Shown in pieces: positions 10,481 to 24,631 of a stretch of 64,000 bases of DNA. Every line of letters begins with the position of its first letter. Within the stretch, counting starts at the first letter, position 1. Position numbers and translations under genes: made by a program. The notes under the pieces are model-generated. The model saw only the letters and a program-made list of their open reading frames with translations, was not told the origin of the DNA and ran no database searches. Source of the DNA: Cantharellus purpuraceus (lineage: Eukaryota > Basidiomycota > Agaricomycetes > Cantharellales > Hydnaceae); contig JALBUN010000047.1 in assembly GCA_025174535.1 (NCBI GenBank), forward strand, positions 806,001 to 870,000, in the 5' to 3' direction.

Positions 10481-10960
10481 CAAGCTGAGGGGATCACACT
10501 GCACCAAGGCGAGTCTTTATACTAAATGATGGAGATGGATAGGAGAACCAAGATAGGGGAGGAAGGGGAGATGCACCCTGACAGGCTACGCTGATAGGGG
10601 TGTCAAGAGAAAATACTAAAAATAGAATATGACTTATTTGAACCCTGACATCACCGGAGTAATTATTATTAGATTTCAAATATGTATTTAAAGTTGCCTG
10701 ACTGGGGACTTCATTCCCCAGTTCAAATATTGAATCATGCCTAGTTCCTAAGTCCGATCCTAATTCTCTAAGTTGTACTCTGTCTCCGAAATCTCAGACA
10801 CCGGTATTAGTGAGGGCGCAGCACATAAGCTGAAGCCAAGTCCGTTCTGACCTCCACAACATGCTCCGACTCTGACTCTGACCCAACCTCCGACCCAACC
10901 TCCGACCCAATCTCCGACCCAATCTCCGACCCCCAATCAGACCTAGTGCATAACAACATG
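10481..10960 (-). repeat. Inverted, pol-lacking copy of the retroelement at 6300-7706
   Basis: Read on the minus strand, this matches 6306-6522 and then jumps directly to sequence matching 7641-7706. The roughly 1.1 kb of pol sequence between these points is absent. It includes a short tandem repeat at 10880-10927. Confidence 0.65.
10880..10927. repeat. 12-bp tandem repeat, about four units
   Basis: Units read cgacccaacctc or cgacccaatctc. The corresponding place in the other copy (near 6320-6360) has only weakly similar, unexpanded sequence, so the repeat expanded after the copies diverged. Confidence 0.65.
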
Positions 10961-11050
10961 ATGGTTTCCAAATGGAGTATAGATTTCATATGTGTGGGGA
11001 TCTGAGTGAATCAGACGGGGATCTAGGCGTTAATGAATATAGTCATAACA
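10961..11050. repeat. Direct copy of 7861-7949
   Basis: The segment starting atggtttccaaatggagtat is shared with a handful of substitutions. It borders the old LTR fragment that follows. Confidence 0.7.
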
Positions 11051-11108
11051 AGACTCTGGAAGTCTTATTCATTCCCTACTGCTAAGAAACATATTGCCTT
11101 CCTGCGTA
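11051..11108 (+). mobile_element. 58-bp fragment of an older LTR of the same family
   Basis: It matches solo LTR positions 9611-9668 with three substitutions, in the orientation of the left LTR. It stops exactly where the right LTR begins, so the younger LTR abuts or interrupted an older copy. Confidence 0.75.
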
Positions 11109-12526
11109 TGTTTTGGAACCCGTAAAATTATGGTGTTAGGGCAAACTCTAAATCACCACAATTCTGTGAATGAACAGCTGAGAAGAATATCAAATCCTAC
11201 TGCAGCACAACTCCAGAAACAATTTAACGTTTGTACTTTGGTTACAATCCATTGTAATGGTCAATGCAGACAATACGCAGGAAGGTAATACATTTCTTAG
11301 CAGTAGGGAATGAATAAGACTTCCAGAGTCTAGAGTTCACGGACGCTTAGGGGTCCAGATATTCCAAAAAGAGGGGAATGCACTTAGAGGCTAGAGGAAG
11401 TAGGCGGATGAATCTGACTGTCCAACCAGTGACACTCTGAAGCGGGTAACAGCGATGTGTGAAGTAGTCTGGCAACTGCTTCACACGAGTTCAAGATTCT
11501 AATGCTCTGCAAAGGCAGTACACACTAGTAACTTAAACAAGAGCACTAATGGCAGGACTATCAACAGACAATCTCACCCTGTAGATTCGTAGTCATGCGA
11601 GGTAGATACTACACTCACGCCCAAAGCAGGACAATCACTACTTCAAGTGCAATCGAATACAGTTACACAACTGTAAGCGACCCTTGAACTGGACAATCAA
11701 CAGTTACTGAGATATAGAGGATGACACTCTATGTCACTCTAGTCACACTGATGTGCAAATGATGGGGTAGAAAATGGTTATTTATTCAGAGGCAGAATGG
11801 GCTCCTTTTATATTGTATTTACAGGAGCTGACTAATACTACTGGAAACTTCTACCTATTAATAGATGGAAACTACTGGAAGCTAGTGGAATATGTGAGAA
11901 GGGGGTGGAAGTTTCCTAGCCAATGAGCTGCTTGGATTTGCTCTGACTCATGGCATGAGTCATGGATGGAGTCATAGTGTGACTCAGAGCAGGAGTCATA
12001 GTATGAGTAATCACAGGAGTCATGGTATGAGTCATAGCATGAGTCATGGCAGGAGTCATTGCATGAGTCACCATTACTCAAATAACTCGGTCAATACTTC
12101 GTTTCCCAGGCTGATTAGCACAGCTATGGGTAGGCATGGCTTCTATTGAACTCTCCACTGAAAATGGAGTCAGGAGGTGCAGTGGTTGGGAAGATATTGA
12201 GCATTTACTGGCAGTGGTGACCAGATTGAGTCAGAGATTGAAATGAGTCATGTGATCAAAAATGAGTCAGTTGTCCGGGTGACTCCGGGTGACTTTGGGG
12301 CTGCTGACATCTGCGAAGGTTTGTGGGTCCATGTGGGTCCCAAACTTTGCCCAGCAGAACAATAAGTTTGTAGACTCATTTCTGCATGGAAAATTCCCAA
12401 AAAAATATGAAAAAATAGAGAATATTTGAATGGCATATATGCTGATATTTTAAGGCCATCAAGCGGAATTGTACAGTTTCAGGACTTTAAACAAGATCTT
12501 TTTAAGGGAAATCCAGTTCCCATACA
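11109..12526 (-). mobile_element. Second LTR copy, inverted relative to 8416-9833
   Basis: Every position x pairs with 20942 minus x in the left LTR without an indel, and all stretches I compared were identical. Flanking pentamers differ (gcgta before, catat after), so there is no target duplication. It must have been rearranged, or lost sequence on its distal side, after insertion. Together with the left copy it forms a 4.1-kb inverted-repeat structure with a 1,275-bp spacer. Confidence 0.87.
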
Positions 12527-13411
12527 CATATGCATAAGCAGAAAGATGCAAGTTTTATCAAGGCATATTTTTATCAATTTTTACATGAAACACTAGATCA
12601 TACATCAGAGACTATGTCTACTTAATTTAGTGTCATTCGGTTGGGTAATGAGTGAGATATTACATTTGTAAGTTTGAGGCTTTGCGCTCTTTAAACAAGC
12701 GCTGGCATTACGTAATGCAAACCGCTGTAATCAATCAACGAAACCAGGATTGGTTTCATGGCGTTTGTAGACACGCGGGCGCATCTGCATATGTACAAGG
12801 GTCGATCGAGTTCATTCTATCAATTAATCTAGTCCTATGAAGAGTATCTGGAACTCTTACATTCGCGCTGCACATTCCTACAAATCCGTTCGAAAACAGC
12901 AGGTGCCTGTAACATGTTTAGCCATCGAAACACCAAGTCGCTCACCCATAAGCTATCTTAGTAATATGCAAAGAGCAATCTAAGGAAGTCTATGTCATGA
13001 CAGTACGCCTGAACGTTATTATAGGTGTGGCAAGTATACATACCATCTTGCAAGTGAGAACTGAGAGGGGAAGTGTCTAAACCCTAGTCAGTTAAATCAG
13101 TCGGCATCAGAACGCTCTGAGTTGGCTGTGTCAGTCAGTCCTCCTTTGATGCACTCTAAAATTTCGCGACAGCTGCTGCAACGTTTGGGTCGCGTCAGCA
13201 CACTGCAAGGTCATGGGTGAGTGGCTAGCTACAATCAGTTGGGTGAGTACATGTACGATTTCAATGGAAACAGCCTCGTCAAGCTTTGTCGGACCAGAGC
13301 CGACTTATATACCTGCCCACGTCATTCCCGCCCCAAAAGAGAAGTCTGTCACGATGCATAAAGTTGGTGAAGTTGGTGAGAGTGGTGAGTGTGAAAATAG
13401 GCACTGAAAGT
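12527..13411. other. Gap between the transposon island and SF1, nothing recognised
   Basis: No coding potential with recognisable features was seen on either strand. The part near 13,200-13,411 probably holds the SF1 3' UTR. Confidence 0.4.
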
Positions 13412-15203
13412 TCACTGCGGGGGCTGCTGCTGTGCGTACTGTTGTTGGTAGTATTGTGCATACGTGCCTGAGTAATCCTGGGACTGCTGTCCATATGGAG
13501 CTTGATAGCCCGGATATGCTCCATGACCATAACCTTGGGATGTGCCCCCATAGCCGCCAGCGCCTCCATAAGCTCCACCATAGCCTGCTTGAGGAGGGCG
13601 ATAGCCTTGGTTTTGTCCTCCTTGGCCTGTGCCGAGGCCCGCAGATTGCCACACTTCGGGGCGACGCCAGGGCGGAAGATCCGAACTAGCAACCTGTGGA
13701 ACACCAGGGCCGTTGGCACTCCAGGACGGTTTAGCGAGATCACTACCTCCGCCACCTGCGCCTCCTTCACCGAGTTCCGCCATGAGACTGGCATATTCAG
13801 AGTCGAACCCTTTGGGACCAGGCATGCCTGGCGGCCCATTAGGTGGGGGAGGGGACTCGTTGAAGACAGCATTGGGGTCGCGTCGGACAGTACAATCACG
13901 GGCCATATGTCCTGCACTGCCACAAATGCGGCAAATAATGTTGGCTGTAAAGTTGCGCTGTTCGGGACAATCATATTTTCGATGTCCGACACCTCCACAA
14001 TTTTGACAGATTTGGTTTTCATCATCACGGAGCGTGCCGTTCAGGGCTGCAAGCTCACGAAGTTGATTACGTTTGTGATCATTCTGGCCTTCAGGTGTTG
14101 AAGCAGCCTGAGTAGGAAATGAGTGCAAATCAAAGTTGAAAAGAATCAAGCCCACAGTTTCAATGACTTTGTTGATCAGCTTCACGCAAAGCGCGACTTT
14201 GTCCTCTGTCTCGGCCATTACAAGGCAGTGAAGGTCTTCTTCACTATCATCCGCGAAGGCATCGGGCCTCCCCTTCCCTTCCTTAACGCTGCCTTTTCCC
14301 CTAATGCTTATCTTTGCTCCGCTATCCCTCTCCATCTTTTTGAGACTGTTGCCACGAGGACCAACAAGCAAACCGAAAAAGTTGATCTCTGGGAACTCCT
14401 TGACGGGGATATAAACCTTTTCTTGGGGGCGATGTGAGCGCTTTTGCTGGTGGTATTCAACGGGGGGACGGAAGTTGGGGTCGGTCTTCAATGCACGATC
14501 AACCAACCTAACACGCTCGTCCTCGAGTTTCTTTCTGTACCGCACTTCGCGCGTGTTGGAACGCCGACCGTGTGCGTCATAAGTTGGAGGAGGAGATGGG
14601 GACCTGATAGAAAGCCAGCGTGAACTATAAGACAAGGTCCCGCAACAAGCCATTCATACCTTTCTTTCTCGGGTGGGACGTAATCGTTTAGTCTGAGCTT
14701 ACGATTAATTTCCTCCAGCCTGAGTTGAATCGCGTAATTGTCAAGTTGTGCCTGCGAAACTCCATTTGCAGAAATAGCGGTCGGGAGGCCAGGAAGCTCA
14801 GTTTTTGTGTCTCCCCAGCGGCTGCGTCGCTTGCGTGGTGCATTCGGATCAACTAAAAGACAAGGAAATAGTACATTTGACATTCATTGAGTGACTCATG
14901 TTTGAAAGAGAGAACGGGATGCGGAAGGTCGGGTTGAACTTACCGTCCACTGGGGTTACCGTCTCTTCTCTTGGCCTCTTTCCAGGACTTTCTTGGTCCG
15001 GAGCACGGGGAAATGCAGAGGGAGAGGGCTGTGCAAGTTGTGGGGGGGCCGTTTCGACTGGGGCCGGGCCAAAACGTCTGCGCTGTCCAAGGGGAACTAG
15101 GTGAGATATCATTAGATATCTTCACGCGTCTTGGCACCTTGTATATTGGCATCAACTAACCGTCATTTGTGCCAGTGATCTGCTTGGTTGCTGCTTTCCA
15201 CAT
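13412..15203 (-). CDS. MSL5: Branchpoint-binding protein (SF1/Msl5/BBP)
   Basis: SF1 binds the intron branch point in the early spliceosome together with U2AF. After splicing, the start is MWKAATKQITGTND-VPLGQRRR (ATG 15201-15203); the VTGTN...PLG(Q/R)RR motif is typical of fungal BBP. An RKRRSRWGD motif follows, the site bound by the UHM of U2AF large subunit, then the SF1 helix-hairpin region. The KH domain has EINFFGLLVGPRGNSLKKME and the Qua2-type extension. Two CCHC zinc knuckles follow (CQNCGGVGHRKYDC and CRICGSAGHMARDC). The C-terminus is rich in Pro, Gly, Gln and Tyr and ends QQPPQ at TGA 13412-13414. It is divergent from XPB with about 200 bp between ATGs. Confidence 0.95.
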
Positions 15204-15405
15204 TGTACCACAAGAGTTTGGTGATGATGGTTTGAAAGCAAGAAGTTTATCACCAACAAGGCTTATGTACGCAGCGCTTATTCAGGCTATAAGGAGTTTG
15301 TGACTCGTGCTCTCCTTACTTACCATCCAGCCACAGACCTCTGGCTACATCACATACCATTGGACCTCACGGTTGATTTACTCTGCAAGAGTGACGTTAC
15401 GCGAG
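15204..15405. promoter_or_regulatory. Shared divergent promoter region, SF1 and XPB
   Basis: About 200 bp separate the two start codons, too little for independent promoters of normal size. No specific element was identified. Confidence 0.5.
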
Positions 15406-18802
<3,397 letters not shown>

Positions 18803-21416
18803 CGCTTGGTTTGACGCTCCGCTAGTTGTACATGATATTTTAGACGCGGTAATATATGGATCTTTGGGAGCTTCCAACCCCAAAAATACTGTCATTACTG
18901 TTTGGTCAGCGCATACATATATGTATTGAGATCGACCCGGTGAGTTCAATGCGGCACGGTCGGGGTCTCCAATTGCGTCTAACGTTCCTAGCAGAATCTG
19001 CCATCAAGAAATCTTCAAGTCGGAGGAGTCCGTGGAAGCTGTATGCTGGCAGATTAGAGTTCGATGCCTCCAGGCAGGTACGTAGCGGAGAAGCTAAGCC
19101 ATGTGGGCGTCTTCAAGCGTCAGGATCGAGAACAATCATATGTATATTAAGGAAATGGATGTGAAGACCCAGCTCACCTCCGTTAGATATATATATATGC
19201 ATACGCATGTTCCTAAGGGGCGCAGCCAATCTAATATCTAGTGTCGCATCTAACCAGGTGGCTCATAAAAATACTCATGCCTTACTCCCACCTGGTCATA
19301 AGATCATGAAACCCCTGTAAAGGCTACCCTGGCTGAAAGTAGTCAGCCTCAAACATGGCATGGATAAAGACACCAGGATGTAACACTGAAATAGGAATGA
19401 TAAATTCAGGCCCTGAGCTCTATATCAAGCTCCATGAATCATACCATGCCAGATATGAATTGACTGCTGGTAAGCAGTGGACCTGACGTGTTCACCAGTG
19501 ACGGCGTGGCAGCGTAATCTCGGCCATCTCTTCTCCTTTATAGCGACGGGGCGGAAAGCACTCGGACGCATATGAGTTCACCCCTGAAGCGTCAAGGATG
19601 AATGCTCAACCGAGAGCTCAGATAACTCTTCGTCAATTTCTATTGTTCTTGAGGCGGATATGGTGAAAGGGCACTAGGTATACGCAGGTGTCAGGGGAGA
19701 GGAAATGCTCCACGTAGAAGACTGAGTTTATTTGACCCAATCTAAAAGACAGCAGCCAGCGTCAGTGGCGGACTCAGGTCACCAATCGTATAGACCCAGC
19801 CTATCTGCTAAGCACAGCATAGGGAAGTGGATGGACCGTTCTAAGATATGGTGGATTGTAGCAGGACCTTACATTGGGGCGGCCCGATCACTGGCATCAC
19901 TTCCTCGCAAATCACAGAAACATATTGATTGTCTCGTTGCCTTGGTATTTGAACCACGAGATTTCAAATTGGACTAGAACTTAAGGGAAAGGGGAAGGAG
20001 CGTAGGTGAGCGTGAGGTGAGAATTGAGGGCTTAGATGCGGGAAGAGGACACTGCCATGAACTGGGATGACATGAAAGTAATAGGTTGGAATCACGATTT
20101 GGTATTGATAGACCGTCATGGGAGCTTGAATGGGAGTATGATGTGGTGCCATCTTCGAGGGGAAGGTGTTACTCTAACAGTTGCCAGCAAGCCACTGGTC
20201 TGCTGGGTGGATAAGTCTAAGGTGATCGAGATCGCAGCATTGAGATTGAGCATTCTAATGGCACTGGATGCAATGCTCATACTCACAAAAAATGTATAGT
20301 TCTACATCTCAGCTTTTAATCAACTGGATATGACCCTGGCAAAGCGTATATCCTCAACGTCAAGGGTCGATCCCAGTAACGACTCGGATGTTGCCACAAC
20401 TGCTGCGTCGAAGTTAGCGAGTGATCCGCCGCATGGATCATTCGACCCTGCAGAGACGAAGTAGCCACTAGGGTTTGAACCCCGTGTCTGGGATTATCGC
20501 AAGCGCCATAAGGCGAGAACGCATCTTAGGTTGAGGTCTGTTGAGGTCCGTCTTAGAGAGGAACTCGGAAACCATTTCCAGCATCAACTACTTTGATGAC
20601 CCCTTACATGAAGTATAGGTAGCACAAACAAGCGATGTCGAGTGCGGTGATGGCGGCGGCCTGTGATGAGTCATTATTTACCCGTCTTGCGACGCGCAGT
20701 ACTACTAGTCTGGCGACAAGCCTTGACTCATCTACATCAGTAATTGGCGCGAAATGGCCATAAGAGTTGCTACGACTCTTGCGGCTACTCTGTAGGCCAG
20801 ATGATCAGGATCACGGCTGTGTTATATGCCTCAATCGATGGTTACCCTATTCTTCATTCGGCATGCAGTTCGCATATGGCAGTGCCAAAGTGGGTGTCCT
20901 CTAGGCTGCCAAGCGATGAACGCAGGCTGCGCCTTAGACCTGGATAGGCCATATTCTGATTTCTCCGATTTTTACTTTTCGTTGCTTGAACCTCTCTAAC
21001 ATTCAATCATGTGGATATAACGTCCGCGAGATAGCTTCAAGGGCATGGTCTTGTTGAGATCTCGAAGGGGGTCACCACATTAGATAACGCAGGCTTCAAA
21101 GTAACTGAAGTGTCATTCATTCTTTTCTCTCTCAAAAGAGACATACCCTACCGAAGCTTCGGCATGTAGGAATGTTTGCCACTGCGTTGCCTCTTTCGGC
21201 GAACACATGGAAGATAGATCTTGTTTCTGGTTGAGTACGATACATAGCGCTAAATGTCCGACAGCAATGAGAAGAGTAGAAGGGTCAATGTGAACGATTC
21301 GGACCCGTAAGATATCTAGCATACACAGTCCAAAGAGCAGTTGAAGTTTATGAGACGTACGCGTTACACAATTAATGAGAGTCCGAATGTCCTTTCAAGC
21401 CCTTCTGTATCCATTC
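18803..21416. other. 2.6-kb gap without a recognisable gene
   Basis: Short frames exist (such as 19732-19977 and 20744-20947) but none shows a known domain, a plausible exon chain or compositional bias. A T-arm-like string near 20,470 does not fold into a tRNA. The right end probably holds the bZIP 3' UTR. An unannotated non-coding RNA or decayed insertion cannot be excluded. Confidence 0.4.
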
Positions 21417-22568
21417 TTATACCAACGAATACTTCCGAACCATAGCGTCCCTATCCATCACTGGGACAGGCGGGGGAGATGGTACCCGGATTGAATGTGC
21501 GGAAAGGGGTGCGCTTAGATTTGTTCTGGGAGAATATTGCGTGACAAGCGCGCGCAGCGTTTGTGGCTCAGTAATTGCACGGCGATGGCCGTTGCTGGGT
21601 GCTGGCTCCATAGTACCGGCACGGGCTTGTTGCGCTTGTTGTGGTGAGTGCCGCGCATACGAGATGTTTAACACATGGTCGGATTCACGACGGTTTAGGT
21701 AGGGCGACGATGGGTGCTGCTGGGCGGCGCCTGCGCTCGAAGGGCTGGAGAGGGGATACTGAAAGTGCGAGAAGGGTTCTGGGGGACACAAATGTTGCGA
21801 TGAATGACGTTGATTTTGTGAGGAGTAATTCAAGTTGGGCGAGTCCTCAGGCATCTCATTGAGCATGTAAACCGGGGAGAATGCGTCGGGACCGGCGGAC
21901 GAAGCGCTGGAGGATTGGGAGTATGAATTTGAGCGTGAATGAACTGACTCGGGGCTGACGACACCGTTCGCATCTGAAGGCCTGAGAGGGAGAGGGTGAT
22001 GTGGGAAGAACGAGACGGGAGAAAGCTTCAGCGGAGGAGGAAGATGTCCCTCGGCCGGCGGGGAGCTGTCGCTGCTGTCTACCATGTCCTCATGGATCAT
22101 GAGGGCGTTGTCCCACTGGGGAAACTCAAACGACTGCGCCGAGCGATCTCCATGAACGTAGGGGACCGTAGCGGACGAGGTGGGTGATCGTGTCTGAGAG
22201 ACATTCGACGCCTCGGTGGAGGCTGTGGAGACACTGGCACGACGAATGGATTCCACCAACTGTGGTTCAGGAGTCTCTGGCCCAAAGATTGACTTTGGTT
22301 TCTCCTTTCCCGTAGGGCCTCTGCCCAAGAGGGGTCTATCAGAAGGTGGTAATTTGAGAGCTGCGCGCAGGAGACTGTTCTCCTGCTCCAGAACGGCAAC
22401 TCTGTCTTCTAAAGCCTGCAAGCAACCTTCTGTGACGAGTTCATGGCCAACGATAGTAATGCTTACTTCAAGATGGGCTGCACGTCTCGCCCTAAATGCG
22501 CGTTGTACATCTCTTGCCCGCGACGGTGGCAAATCCTTATTGACCTTCCTCCCGCGTTTAGAAGACAT
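21417..22568 (-). CDS. bZIP-like transcription factor lacking the usual Asn in the basic region
   Basis: The start is MSSKRGRKVNKDL (ATG 22566-22568). The basic region reads PPSRARDVQRAFRARRAAHL and leads into a leucine zipper ALEDRVAVLEQENSLLRAAL once the in-frame intron (about 51 nt, gtaagc...ttgcag) is removed. Spacing and the QRAFR core match fungal Pap1/HapX-type bZIPs. The normally invariant Asn and following Ala-Ala (NRAAQRAFR) are replaced by Ala and Asp-Val. The remaining 300 or so residues are Ser/Pro-rich and look disordered, as in activation domains. TAA is at 21417-21419. Target genes are unknown. Confidence 0.8.
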   Translation of the reverse strand: MSSKRGRKVNKDLPPSRARDVQRAFRARRAAHLEVSITIVGHELVTEGCLQALEDRVAVLEQENSLLRAALKLPPSDRPLLGRGPTGKEKPKSIFGPETPEPQLVESIRRASVSTASTEASNVSQTRSPTSSATVPYVHGDRSAQSFEFPQWDNALMIHEDMVDSSDSSPPAEGHLPPPLKLSPVSFFPHHPLPLRPSDANGVVSPESVHSRSNSYSQSSSASSAGPDAFSPVYMLNEMPEDSPNLNYSSQNQRHSSQHLCPPEPFSHFQYPLSSPSSAGAAQQHPSSPYLNRRESDHVLNISYARHSPQQAQQARAGTMEPAPSNGHRRAITEPQTLRALVTQYSPRTNLSAPLSAHSIRVPSPPPVPVMDRDAMVRKYSLV

Positions 22569-22936
22569 AGAGGCGAAGACAAAGAAGACCGTCCGGACGG
22601 TACTCTCAAGGCAAGACAAGAGATGATGGGGAGAGGTAAAGAATTACGAGTGCAAAGTAATACAGGGAACGAAGAAAAGGGAGATGGTTGTCGCTCAAGT
22701 TCAAGTTAGGGCGGCTGCAAAGGGAGCATAGCGACCAAGGGTGTCGAGATACGGTAAATCCCGAGGACCTCATTTGACGTAACGCCTCGATCGAAGCTGC
22801 TCCAGTTTCGTACTGGATCCTGACCTAATTCTCTGACCAAGCGCCCCGCACCATTTAGTCGCCGGCAAATGTGGCATTAAACTTAATATCAATATTATCC
22901 CTAAACGTCCAAGAAATTTAATTCCGGATCTCTCGC
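22569..22936. other. Intergenic region between the bZIP and UNG genes
   Basis: This contains the bZIP upstream region and UNG 3' UTR. No gene or clear regulatory element was seen. Confidence 0.4.
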
Positions 22937-24358
22937 TTAGTCCAGCTTGCACCAGTCCACGACACCATCTTTACCATACTTTTGTTCAAGCCAGGTATTT
23001 GCGGCCTGGAAATGATTGTTACCGAAGAAGCCTCGGTAAGCGCTGAGTGGCGATGGATGCTGAGGCAACCCACTACCCGTCAGTTCCGTACACTAACATC
23101 AAGCATAGCAACTCACAGCGCTCGTCAAGATGAGGTGTTTCTTCTTTTCTCATGGAGATGTAGGGTCAGATGTCGATCCTCCACTGTCGGAGCGGTGCGA
23201 AACACGTGCCTTATCCAGTCGCGCAACACGTTTTTGCGCCCATGCGCCCCACGCCAGGAACACAACACCTCTGCTACTGCCGACGCTCTGCGCTGACGAG
23301 CCTCCTTCCCGGCCGCCCAGATTTGCACCGCCATATCGGTCGATGACGTCCACAACTCGATCAGTGAATTGCTCCCAGCCCTTGTTGGAGTGAGATCCTG
23401 CCTCACGGGCACGCACAGTGAGGCAGGTGTTAAGTAACAGCACACCGTTGGCGGCCCAGGCTGAGAGATTTCTGTCCGTACGAGTGAATGACGAGCTGCT
23501 GCGGGTATACATCAAGCGAGTGAGCCATACCCGTGCTTAGGGGGTTTGAACTCAGGGTATTCTGACTTGATCTCGGCGTATATCTATAATGATGGCGTTA
23601 GTCGAGTCCTGTCAAGAATTCAAGTGACACTATATGCACGTTTTGAAGGGAAGGAGGTGGCGGCACGCCCTTCGGAACCGAAAAACATAAGCCTGGAAAT
23701 TCAGGAAGAACTTGAGCAGCGCCTGCAGTATCAGCAATGTCCCGCACCATGAGCTTGTCCGGGGCTGTCATCGGTATACCGGTCAGCGTGACAAACGTGA
23801 CAGTTAGCCGGCGTCTTACGCATGATAAGGGTCTTGTCCAATGATGACGACCCGTACGCGCCCAAGAGGTGTGCGCGACCAGGCATAGATTTCCTTCGCT
23901 GCAGGTCAGCGTCAGCCGAGCAAATCCTCAGACTCAGATGGTGTTCATGCCTGGAGGGAAAATGATAGATTTAGTGGGTTTGGAGCAGTCTTCCGCAAGA
24001 CCTTCGGCGGCTAGCCATCGTTTCAAAGTGATAAAATACGGCTTTTTGACCTCATCCTTCAGGACCTTCAGCCTATTGTAGCAAAGATAATTTGGCCGCA
24101 AAGAAAAAAAAGAGAAAAGGCAGATACAGACCAACTCTTTCCCATTGTTTCCATTTCCAGCGCCAGCAATTTGCGCGCTTCCTCATTTAAAGAAGCGCGG
24201 AAAGCGTCCAGATTTAGAGGGACAGCATTTAAAGGCAACACGCCAGACACACTCCTGGCGAGAGCCGTTGAGGAGCCTTGCTCTCCTTTCTGTCGTTTAG
24301 ATGACGACCCGTTAGAAGCCATGGAAAACATGTCTGCAATACTAATTTGTCGTTTCAT
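22937..24358 (-). CDS. UNG1: Uracil-DNA glycosylase (family 1, UNG)
   Basis: UNG removes uracil from DNA to start base-excision repair in nucleus and mitochondria. The start [11 protein letters not shown] at 24358 was chosen because QISIADMF resembles the PCNA-binding box at the N-terminus of nuclear UNG. The frame stays open upstream to 24583, so a longer mitochondrial form is possible. The linker is Ser-rich. The catalytic core has TLKRWLAAE, the water-activating loop GQDPYH near 23,845, [13 protein letters not shown] (uracil pocket Asn), FLAWGAWAQ, and the DNA-intercalation loop HPSPLSA near 23,065. The end is [15 protein letters not shown] with TAA at 22937-22939. All catalytic motifs are intact. 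Confidence 0.95.
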
Positions 24359-24631
24359 TGTACCAGAGCTTCTGTTGTTATTCTCGGCCGTGTTGGCGAC
24401 TTTTGCCATCGCCGTCGTAGTTGTTTCGGCATTTAACACAACTTCACGTGCGGGCTCGACATCTTCGAGGTAAACGAGCTCGTTGGGGGTCATTAGTAGC
24501 GCGTTATAGAGCTGCGTGGCGGTTAGTGCTAAAAACGCGTCTGTCACGGTCGCGGTCACAACCACCCATTTACACCCATTCACATTGCCGTCAGTGGCGA
24601 TCAGCCCGGTTCAACTTGTTCACAGTCTTTG

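Noticed and set aside
20461..20490. tRNA T-arm-like string gggtttgaacccc
   Set aside because: The stem has a mismatch and no partner acceptor strand, D-arm or anticodon arm at the right distance.
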